A stretch of DNA of 64,000 nt from Anolis sagrei (Eukaryota; Chordata; Lepidosauria; Squamata; Anolidae): NCBI RefSeq assembly GCF_037176765.1, contig NC_090021.1, positions 147,555,074-147,619,073 on the forward strand. The letters run 5' to 3'. The first letter of the stretch is position 1. The number at the start of each line of letters is the position of its first letter. Both the position numbers and the translations under genes were made by a program. Below are positions 39,277 to 50,500 of this stretch, one piece after another. The notes beneath the pieces are model-generated. The model was not told the origin of the DNA and ran no database searches. It saw only the letters and a list, made by a program, of their open reading frames with translations.

Positions 39277-39537
39277 TTGTGGGATTAACATAACTCAAAA
39301 ACCACTTTGTGAATTGACACCAAATTTGGATACAATATACCTGTCAAGCCAGTGAGTGACCATCACTCATAAAAACACTGAAAAACACAGCAGGAGAGAC
39401 TTAAAAAACCAAAAAATAAAAAATACATTACAACGCATGTGCCAAATCACATATATACACATATACACAAATATATATACACACAAAACACATATACACA
39501 GACTGGGTCACAGCAACGCGTGGTAGGGGATGGCTAG

Positions 39538-39945
39538 TAACTAATATAAAGAAGCCAGATTTGTTATGTTATCTTACATAACGAAATGTAAGAGTTGTCC
39601 TATAACACTAAAGCTGAGCTACTGATTAAAAGTCCTCATTTACAGTAAATTAGATTACAAGTATTCTAATACTATCTTTTTCTATAAAAGAGCTACTTCT
39701 TATCCATGCCTGCTTACATTTTATATTATATTGACAAGAGTTGTTGCTTAGTGTAGTTAAAATGTTGGTTGTTGCAACTCATTGAGGAAGCATGCATCAC
39801 ACACTTCACCTATATCCTGGCAGACACTGATTCTGAAATTATGTTTTTTGAGGAAATCCTTTGTTAACATTACTTGAAACAATTGCAAAAGTGTGTTGCA
39901 TTATTTACCATCTTGTTGCCTTCCCTATTATGTTAGCCTGTGCAC
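39538..39945. other. Unassigned intergenic DNA
   Basis: Nothing recognised. Confidence 0.3.
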
Positions 39946-40213
39946 CGGAGCCCCCAGTGGTGAAGTGGGTAAAACCCCTGTGCCGGCAGGACTGAAGACC
40001 GACAGGTTGCAAGTTCAAATCCGGGGAGAGGTGGATGAGCTCCCTCTATCAGCTCCAGCTCCTCATGCGGGGACATGAGAGAAGCCTCCCACAAGGATGA
40101 TAAAAACATCAAATCATCTGGGCGTCCCCTGGGCAATGTCCTTGCAGACGGCCAATTCTCTCACAGCAGAAGCGACTTGCAGTTTCTCAAGTCACTCCTG
40201 ACACGACAAAAAA
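39946..40213 (+). mobile_element. tRNA-derived SINE (ACA-SINE-like)
   Basis: Box-A-like GTGGTGAAGTGGGTAAAACC, box-B-like AGTTCAAATCC (40012-40022), and the tail CAGTTTCTCAAGTCACTCC followed by TGACACGACA and A(10). Plus strand; same family as 222-473. Confidence 0.85.
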
Positions 40214-40590
40214 AAAAGTCTGTGCTTTATATTACTTTCCAAAATGCCTCTAAAAATGCCCCATAAAAGCCACTTTCATCGGAGGAGTAGGAAAAGTGCA
40301 GCTTATCTTCTGTAGGCAATTCCAAACTTTGCAGCCCCCCAAGCTTCCTAGAGTCTCCCGATACCTCGCAACTCTCAGAAGTTTTTCAAAAAAACGTTTG
40401 TGTTGCCATTATTTTTCACCTAAAAATCATTTGAAATTTCCATAAAACATTCCCAACAGTTGCTCATTCCTCAAAACCCTGGGGAGAAAAAGCCTTCAAA
40501 AAGCAACTGGAAATGGCATGGTAATGGAGAGTGATGGAAGGGTGGGCGAAAAATAGTTTGCAGGTCTGTCCCTTCTTTAACCAGAAAGCT
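40214..40590. other. Unassigned upstream region of RHAG
   Basis: Nothing recognised. Confidence 0.3.
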
Positions 40591-40591
40591 T

Positions 40592-40708
40592 TAAGTAAAT
40601 AAGGTTGCCACATTACATTGGACAATGATGGTTTTTGCCATGTCACGGTGATGCAATGTAGCTGGAGGCAAACAGAAGAGCCTCTTTCGTTTTATCAGTC
40701 TGCTGCAG
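40592..40708 (+). promoter_or_regulatory. Candidate RHAG proximal promoter
   Basis: Within 120 bp of the first ATG: AAGTAAATAAGG, an inverted CCAAT box (ATTGG, 40617-40621), and TTATCA (40692-40697), which is TGATAA on the minus strand, a GATA-factor site. RHAG is erythroid in mammals and GATA1-dependent. Regulatory roles here are inference; transcription start unknown. Confidence 0.4.
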
Positions 40709-40883
40709 ATGACTGCAAAAATGGACAGCGCGAATTCTTCTTTCTCCACCAAAATGCGGATTAAATTCCCTGTTGTTGCAATTTTTTTGGAAATTATAAT
40801 TATAATTTTATTTGGTTTATTTGTAAAATATGACATAAGTGATCATGGGAGAAACCTCCCGAATGAATCCCAGTTGTACCCAC
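40709..40883 (+). CDS. RHAG: RHAG exon 1
   Basis: Contains three in-frame ATGs (40709, 40721, 40754), first membrane helix ([18 protein letters not shown]) and the extracellular sequon in LPNESQLYP. Ends phase 1 before GTAAGT. Confidence 0.93.
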
Positions 40884-41536
40884 GTAAGTGTTTATTAATG
40901 GTCTGTAATATTTTAGTAGAGTTGAATTGTGACAGCACTGTAGCACTATACATAACCTAGGAAGTCTGGGGTCATCTATCTGATATGTTATTTTACACAT
41001 GATATACTGCCAGTGTATGAAATTGCTGTCAAAGTGTTGAAGGTTCTTTCTAACTGAAATATATTGTTTCTAAGAAGCAGGAATAGTACAAAGAGTTCTT
41101 TCGGATCATTCAACTCTTGTCAAAGAAGCAACAAGAAGTTTTATTTCTGGTTTTATTGCTCTCTTTTTCTATAAAGTTTACTGAATTTTAATTTTTTGTA
41201 AACATTAAACTTTTCTAATATTCTGCATTGAATGTGACTTTATGGGGAAATTTGTTTATGTATTTTGAACTCCTGTCTCCTTTTTTATCTTACTCAGACA
41301 GGACTGACTTTTCAACAGCAATTACGATTTACAATCAAGCATTTTGTAACTTATTATTATTGATGAGGGCATTTTTTCTCTGAAAATTGTAAGATGAGCA
41401 GTTATTATTTCCACTCCACTAGGCAGCTCTCTCTCTATTATAATAGTTCACTAGCTATTCCATAATTGGGTAAACATCAGAGATGTTTATTCTGTTTCTT
41501 CAGCATATAAACATAGTGAAACATTGAGTAAATTCA

Positions 41537-41571
<35 letters not shown>

Positions 41572-44500
41572 GTCAGTAAATTTGATGCACTGAGGCCTCT
41601 TTTACACAGATTCGACCAGAATTGCTGAGTTAATTTTCACTTTTCATGCCACAAAACTTTTCAAAAGTTTTCACCATGTTTCGGTTAGCAGGCTATTTGG
41701 CTACTCCTCTTGGATATAGTTGTTTCCATTTTGCAAATTTCTGTTTCTCGGATTTTTGTCATTATTATTCCCACTGTGAATGCCAGATTTATCCTGTATG
41801 AAATAATGTGAATACAATTAGAGGTAGCAGGTATTCTATTTTGAGGTTGTTGTAGGTTTTTTCAGGCTATATGGCCATGGTCTAGAGGCATTCTCTCCTG
41901 ACGTTTCACCTGCATCTATGGCAAGCATCCTGAGAGGCAGTGAGGATGCTCTGAGGATGCTTGCCATAGATGCAGGCGAAACGTCAGGAGGGAATGCCTC
42001 TAGACCATGGCCATATAGCCCGAAAAAACCTACAACAACCCAGTGATTCCGGCCATGAAAGCCTACGACAATACATTCTATTTTGAGTTAATCAGAGCAA
42101 CAAAAATTAAACCAATGCAATGGCATAACTGGAAATTTTATATTGAACCTTTCTTCATTTGCACAAATATTCTGAACAAGTGAAATTGCCATATGTATTT
42201 GGAGTTGTACCCTAATGAAGAATATTATAACAGGAAGGACTGATGAAATCACAACCTTTGCTCTAAGATCCTTTAGCTTCCTCCCTAGATCCTTATAGCA
42301 CGATGTTGAAGGCTCAGTCTTATAGCATAATGTCTTCCAATGTGGATCAGAAAGAATGGGTAATGGCCAATGGACATGACAGGTATTGTCAGCTTTTCTG
42401 TTGTATCATGGGCCTTTGCCACAGAAGACAACACACCACCAATCTTTTGAGTTCCACACACCATTACTTCTTTGTCTATCAACAGGGAAGCACCCACAGG
42501 GTGTTTCAAAAAGGTGGACTTTATCCGAAATCTCTCTATCTTTGCAACCACAAACCATTCATGAATGAAACTCTTATCACTTGAAAGAGTGGGACATAGA
42601 GTTTCAAATGATCACTGCCAGATGCCTCTCCCATTGCACAAACAGCACTTAGCCTCGGTCATTCACAAGGTAGTGACCTCACAGCAAAAGGCCCAATGAG
42701 ATATTCTCCATTTACAAGGCTTACAATCATGTCATTCTTGTGACAGATAGTATGTGTTTTCATGTGTATGGATGGATGGTTCTGCAACTTCTGAACCTGA
42801 TGAAACTGCCCTTTTTTGCATATGTGCTACCATTTTTCCATATAAATGAGGGTACTCCTTATTGAATAACGAAAACAGAGATAACATTTCCGTTATCAGA
42901 AATCACTGACCAAATCTATTTTTAGATTTTGAAAAAAGGCCCAGAAGAGGGTTCATTGCATTCTTCTGAGACAGTAATCGGAAGGAAGTAGCAATAGTAA
43001 CATGTAGGTGTTACCAGTCATACACTCAGTATATTGTTTTTCTTTTTTTTCAGTATTTCAAGATGTTCACGTGATGATATTTGTTGGGTTTGGTTTCTTG
43101 ATGACTTTCCTAAAGAAGTATGGGTTCAGCAGTGTTGGTACCAACTTGCTCATTGCTGCTTTGGGTCTCCAGTGGGGCATCCTGCTGCAAGGATTCTGGC
43201 ATATGAAACAGAATGAAATCCACATTGGCATTAAAAGGTAAATGATAAATACCATCCAGTAGCATTCATAAAACATACTGTGGTCTTTTACAGTATAATG
43301 CATTTCTGTAAGTTGTAGCCCAGTACATCAGATTGTATATCGTCACCTTGCATTCATAGGTATATATATTGCCTTTAAAGACCACAACCTCCCATATCCA
43401 AATTTCTTCGATAACACAATCTTTCACTCAGGCCTTTTGGCTTTCCTGCCATTTGTGATTGAGTTTGTGGTACGCCACCCAAAGAAACACACTCCTGCAT
43501 TTTAAGCATTTAATCAAAAAAATATTAATTCTTTTTTTTAAATGCTACTCTTGTTGTATATCACCTTCTGATATTTCAAAGTAGTTCTATTTTTTGTTGT
43601 TGCATTGAATTTTGTTTATAATTCCAATGGCAGACTGAGAATGGTTGAGATATTTGTTTCCATTTGCTATTTGATCAGAATTTAACCATTTTGCAACTCC
43701 TAGAACTTCATGTAGACATATACGCAACAGACATGTAGCCGGGGGGGGGGGGGGCTTTGGGGGCTTCAAAAAAAATTCCCCCCCAAAAAAATTCTCATGG
43801 TGGTCTGCAAAAAGGTCTTACTGGTACATTATTTAGACTGTTATATTTATTCATATCATGATCTGATCACCAATATATCTCATATGCATGGGGGTATTGG
43901 GGTAACGATACAAAAGGTTTGCTAGGGTAGACCCTCTTTCACTCAGACTCAGCCCCCCACCCCCACCCCCGAATCAAAATCCTGGCTACGGGCCTGGTAC
44001 GCAACTTGCATTTTGATGTTCATGTTTTTCCAAGTTTGCAGTGTGAATTTTTTAAGCAACTCATGCGTTAAAACATGTACATCTGAGAAATGCATTTGGA
44101 AAAATGTGTACTTTTATAAAATGGGCTTGGGAAAATTAATGTATTTTAAAAATGCATACAAATCAATGGAAGAAAAAAGCATATGAAATAGGCACATAAT
44201 ATCCTTATTGGAAAGATAAAAGACACTTCATTGCTGCAGATCCACACTGGGAGCAAGCTTTGAAGTGGAAACCAAAGAATCTCAATGAACAACCCTATGA
44301 AGAAATATACTAATATAGCCATTCCTCACATTCGTAGGTTTCACTTTCATGGATCTGATTATTTGCACTTTTGTACCTGCTGTTTAAGTAGCTTGACCTC
44401 CTCTCCAATCTTTCTGCTGCCTCTCCACTTTTCAATTGCTGTCCTGCCAACAGAACCAGCCACTCATTTCCTTCCCCACTTCCCCATCAAAGCCTCATCC

Positions 44501-47500
44501 AGATTTTAAACCCCTTCCTTGATCTCTACCTTCCCTGCACTCCATTGTCCATCATCTACCACAAGCCTGAGGCTTATGGTGGGATGATGATCGATGGAGG
44601 AACAGGGAAGGGGCAAATGTCCAGAGAAGAACTTTATGTTCAGGGATGTGTCTGGGAAGGGAGTGATCAACTAGAGCTGTAAGCTGGGAAGGAGTCTGCT
44701 GTGCATGTTTGAAGGGGTGATAATGTTATTTGTGGTATTTTTAACTTTCATGGAGTCCTGTGTCCCTAACCCTCCGGAATATAGAGGGCTGACTGCATGC
44801 CAAATAAATTTTAAAAAATTATGCATGTGGTGAAGGGATTCTGGCTCAATTGGCCTTACCCAATAACAGTGTGCCATTTGCTTGCTGTGTGTCCAGTGCA
44901 TTGGCTGTTTTTAACTTTCAGAGGCTGTCAACTTCTCTAAGAATCTGCTTTATTTATTTATTGTGTCAGGCAACCGAACAGTTGTATTACATTTTTGACA
45001 GAACAAACAAACAAACAAACAAAAGACACAGAATTTGCAAGCTTGGTAGTTGATTAAATGTCCTTTGACCAGTATCTGGCCACTTGGAGTGCTTCTGGTG
45101 TTGCCACAAGAAGATCCTCCATTGTGCATGTAGCAGGGCTCAGGTTGCATTGCAGCAGATGGTCTGTAGTTTGCTCTTCTCCACACTCGCATGTTGTGGA
45201 TCCCACTTTGTGGCCCCATTTCTGAAGGTTGGCTCTGCATCTCGTGGTGCCAGAGCGCAGTCTGTTCAGTGCCTTCCAAGTCACCCAGTTTTCTGTGTGT
45301 CCAGGGGGGAGTCTCTCATTGGGTATCAGCCATTGATTGAGGTTCTGGGTTTGAGCCTGCCACTTTTGGACTCTCGCTTGCTGAGGTGTTCCAGTGAGTG
45401 TCTCTGTAGATCTTAAAAAACTATTTCTAGATTTAAGTCGTTGACGTGCTGGCTGATACCCAAACAGGGGATGAGCTGGAGATGTCTCTGCCTTGGTCCT
45501 TTCACTATTGGGATATATATGGGATATATTGGGATATATGGGATATATTTCCCAGCGGATGTCAGGTGGTGCAATATCGGCTAAACAGTGTAATTTCTCC
45601 AGTGGTGTAGGGCGCAGACACCCTGTGATAATGCGGCATGTCTCATTAAGAGCCACATCCACTGTTTTAGTGTGGTGAGATGTGTTCCACACTGGGCATG
45701 CATACTCAGCAGCATAGCGCAAGGGCGGATGTCTTCACTGTGTCTGGTTGTGATTCCCAGGTTGTGCCAGTAAGCTTTCGTATGATATTGTTTCTAGCAC
45801 CCACTTTTTGCTTGATATTCAGGCAGAATCTGCTACTCAGCTATGTTCCTTGCAGTGAACTGCATGGCTATCTGTTATATAACCTGGGATGGATTCACAG
45901 CAGGATGTATAAAGAGAGTCTCCAAAATTCTGGTGGTTTTTTTAATGCTCATGTTTGTGCTACAATATTTGAAAATATATTACTTGACTTCTGGGTTTTT
46001 TTAAAAAAAACTTATTAATGGGAATAAGCCAAACTGAGTTATTTACTAAACTTTTAATTGCCTTTAATTATCAAGTTCATTTTAATGTCAAGTTATCAGG
46101 TTATGAAAGAGCTTGAGAAATCATCATACATCAGGAAAAAAATTGAAATCAAAGAGAAATTAATACAGGCAGTCCCCGAATTATAAAAATCCAACTTAGA
46201 AATGACTCCTTTTTAAGAACCAGGGTGAGACAACCTGTTGTGAGAGAAATCTATCCATCCAAAGGAAAATTCACTCCTGGAAGGGTTATCAAAGGGGAAA
46301 GATGTCTCCACTGAAGCTTTCTAACCAATCCTTGTTTCCACAGCAAGCTATTTTTTTTCAAAATCCAATTTTCACAGGGACAGAAAGTGAGATGCAATCT
46401 TCTGAACAGGGCCACAGACAGCAAAACAAACACCACCGGGATGTTAACTCTTTCCTATGCCATCCAAATCATTTTCTCATTCATATGTGTGTGTGTGTGT
46501 ATGTATGTATATAATATGGCTGGAGTTACACTTAACAATGTAGCTGTTCCACTTTACATACAAATTCAACTTCATAACAAATACAGAACATATCTTATTT
46601 GTAACTTGGAGATTGCCTGTATATGGTTCAATCTAACCTTTATATTTCTTATTTCCTCACCAAGCAGTAGCTTAATATTCTATGTACTTATTCTCTAATT
46701 GGCCTACTTCATTATATCTTATCTTGTTTGACATTTCTGTCCTTTCAGCTATTTGCAAAGAATTTTCCAAAATCTTAAAAGTTTCCAGTTTTGACTTAGT
46801 TCCTAAATAAATCCTAGCTGCACATAGATTTTAAAAAAATCATAGCCATGTATTTCATTTTTTTTTAAATCGCAAATTATCATAATCAGATTGGCAATCC
46901 AATCGGTCTTTAATGTTATACAGGATAAAGAGTGGGGGACAAACACAAGTAAATCGAATGCAGGATAACTGTAATTCCTATAACATCTGGTTTGACACTT
47001 TGTGTTTGGCCCAAACTATGTATTTAAAATAAAGCATTGAGCTCTGTGCCATTTTTATTTGGAGAAAAAGGAAATATAGGCCAAAGTTGGATATTTTAAA
47101 GAGTTTGCTTTATTTTCAAAAGAAAAGTGAATTAAAGCCCAATTTTTTAAAAAGAAAATGTGACCAACACAATATTTTCATATACTTTTCATGTAATATG
47201 TCAATCACGGATCTTATAAGGCTGTTTGGGTTTAACTGTAGGGCATCATCATCATGGGCTTTCCCTATCTTTCAAGATCATGGGGCACTATTAATCTGAC
47301 TTTGTTTTTATTTTTCCTTTTCAAATTGAAAAGCATGATCACTGCCGACTTCAGCGTAGCTACTGTCCTGATTTCCTTTGGAGCTGTCCTGGGTAAAACA
47401 AGTCCCATTCAGATGCTGATCATGACCATTCTGGAAATCACCATGTTTGCATGCAATGAACATCTTGTTATAAATGTTCTAGGGGTAAGTATTTTCTCTG

Positions 47501-50500
47501 ACTTACACCAAAAAAAGTGGTTTGTTTCTGCTCTTGCCTCATATGTACTTGTTCATTCCTCTCACTCTTGCCCTTCTGGAATGCCATATGTACTCATGTA
47601 TAAGTCGACCTCATGTATATGTTGAGGGAAAATTTTGGAGCCAAAATTATGAATTTTGATATGACCTTGGATAAGTGAAGGGCCATTTTACTGGGAAAGA
47701 AAATAACCAATGCCTCCTCAAAAGGCCAGCTGCCCATAACCACTACCAGTCCATCACCTAGGCATTCAAAAAGGCCAGAAGCAACACCATGGCAGAGAGA
47801 GTATGTTGGGACTTGTTTTAGATTCTTCCGGGATTAACTTAGTTTGCCTTTCGCCACTCTACTAAGATAAGTGATTATTCCTTTTTTATATAAGAATGAA
47901 GGTACAATACTCACATTGATCCATGGATAAATCAATAGGGCTGTGCAAAATATATACTATTCCCTCAGTTGGCTATGCTTTTTCACTATTGGTTGTGTAA
48001 AATTAGTTGTTTTCAAGAATAGCGCAAGCTATTGCATTGGTAACCAGCTGCACATTAGAACTTGGAAAAATAGTTTTTAGACTATAACTCTCAGAGGCCT
48101 TTAATCAAAATGTTCACTAGTAGTGCTGGCTGTGAGAATCCAGGAATGGTGGTCCAAAAGGGTACCTCCCAAGTTCTACTGTACAGTTAGTTTATCTGCA
48201 ATCTTATGGAACGGTGATCATTCACATTGTATTCTAGGAGGAAAACCCCTTTTGCTTGCCCAAAATCTGTTGTGAAATCAGAGCCCTGCCTTCTCCTATG
48301 AGTAGAGTCGTAACTGTTCCCGGAGGGGGGGGGGGGGGAGGGGGGAAAATGGATAGGTAAGATGTATAGAACTGTAAAGGATATAATGTAATTGATAGAG
48401 TGTGTTATATTGGGTAAAAAAATAGTATATCATTGTGTATATGCAATTGTGACAATGTTACACATTGATTATATCCAACCAAATAAAAAAAATTAGAAAA
48501 GGATTTTTTTCAAAAAAGAAGAAGGAGGAGGAGAAGGAGGGGAAGGAGGAAGAGAAGAAGAAAAGGAAGAAGAAGAAGAAGAAGAAGAAGAAGTGTTACA
48601 GCTGTGTCTAGGCTGTCAAATCACTTTACCACCTTAAGTGACTCATCCATTTAATCTCCTCAAATCAGGTTTTAAAGCAAAATAGAACTTCCATGTTTAG
48701 TAACCCCACATTGATGCAATAGCATAACACTCAGAAACTAGAAAATTACTCTTTACCTTTATTGTGTTATTTTTCAGGCTACTGATATTGGAGCATCCAT
48801 GACTATTCATGCATTTGGAGCCTATTTTGGTCTGGCTGCAGCTCGAGCCATCTACCGCCCTGGTCTAAAAAATGGGCATGAAAATGAAGGTTCAACTTAC
48901 CACTCCGACCTATTTGCTATGATTGGTGAGTTAAAAGGTCTGGTTCTGTATTCTGACTTGCATCTAGTTTCTGCTTTGGATTCATTCTCCAAGGTTCCAT
49001 TTGTGTGAAGGAGTACCACACTAACTGAATTTTCAAAATAAATGTCAGAATGAGTTTTGTTTTTGATGGCAAATGTTCTGAATCCATTAGATGGGAAGAA
49101 TAAGCTACTTAGAATTGTGCCAGTTGGTCCGTCAGGTCAGAGAAACCCAGACCCTGGGCTATAAGGCCCAGACCTTCATGATATTATAGATTGTGTCACT
49201 TCTAATTCTCCAGGAATTCTCAAAGATGATTGCCATTAGTTTTGAAATTAATTCTTACCTTTATATGTAGTTCATCTGGCCATTGAGACTTGAACTTGTT
49301 TAAATTAGATTAGTATTCCTGTACTGCCCCTTTACCTATTATGTACTGCATATTACCTACTGCATCCTGTGCTCCATTATCTCCAAGTTGAGCACTGTTA
49401 ACTTTTTGGGAGAAGACTGAGGCAAAGAATGTGTTGAGTAGTTCTGCTTTTTGGGAGGGAGGAGTGATTTTCCATTCTGAGAGTTGATGGCATAACTCAA
49501 CTTCTCTGCTCTCCTACCTGAACAAGAATCAACTTTCAAAGCGATAAATTGCAACAGAAGAAATAATCAGTAAATAAAAAGGAAAAAATGCAAAAAAACA
49601 AAAACAAACTATCAACAAGACACAGGAAGGAGAGAGCGAATATGGAGGATGAAACAGGAGTGAAGCAAGAACCCGAGAGAGCAAAACAATGTTGGGTGAA
49701 AGAAAAACAAAAGATAGAATAAAACTAGAGATGTGTTAAATTCAGAAATAATTGACTATTTAAAACAACTAAAGCGGGAATTCCAAGTTGACTTTGCCAG
49801 AGAGTTAAGACCATTAAAAGACAGAATGAAGAAAATCACTGCTTAGATGGCAGACATAAGCAAAACAGTGGGAAAAGCTTTAGAATTAAGTCTGAGATAC
49901 TAAGAAAAGTTCAGTAATATGCAGGAAGAGAGTCAATGACTGAAATGTAAGCTGGAAGGCCATCAAGACAATGACAAACATCTCAATATTCAAAGTTGCA
50001 ATTTTGGAGTAGAGCAGTGGTTCTCAACCTGTGGGTCCCCAGGTGTTTTGGCCTACAACCCCCACAAACCCCAGCCAGTTTACCAGCTGTTAGGTTTTCT
50101 GGGAGTTGAAGGCCAAAACATCTGGGGACCCACAGGTTGAGAACCTCTGAAGTAGAGGAAGAAAACCAAAAGAACCTCTTGAAACATTTGTGGCATGGTG
50201 CAGATAAATAAGTCTGGATATCTAAGGGCCCTTCTTCACTTAACAAAAATTTGAGAGGAACTATGTTAAAAAAAAACCCTCTTCCTCCCAGGTTTCAGTC
50301 CCCACCATCTTCCCACAACCCCGGGCTTTCCCTTGGAGGGGCAGCTAGATGCCATCCTGGTTCAACCAAAGGTTGACCCGGAATGGCATCCACCCACTCC
50401 CCAGTCCCCCATTTCCCCTATAACACTTCCTGGGGGAGGGGGCACTGGCAGCACAGGCCCCTCTTCACAGTCTTCTTGATGCTTGAAAATGGTACATCAG

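Larger units (their letters stand above)
38141..39537 (+). mobile_element. Non-autonomous Helitron interrupted by CR1
   Basis: 5' end TCTATATAAATAAAAATG (38141) after an A; 3' end GCAACGCGTGGTAGGGGATGG then CTAG (39534-39537) before a T. This fits Helitron rules (TC start, CTAG end, insertion between A and T, no TSD). The two Helitron parts are 38141-38166 and about 39277-39537 (GTTTGTGGGATTAACATAAC onward). Its 3' terminus matches the Helitron at 13160-13404. Confidence 0.8.

Noticed and set aside
38710-39288. 192-codon open frame on the plus strand
   Set aside because: It is antisense to the CR1 reverse transcriptase, whose minus-strand translation shows FADD and other RT motifs.
45054-45722. 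222-codon minus-strand frame as a possible host gene antisense to RHAG
   Set aside because: Its LRSG..RC...KWG and C.CG..QT.DHLL.C pattern is a LINE C-terminus, and shorter copies recur at 23880 and 58025.
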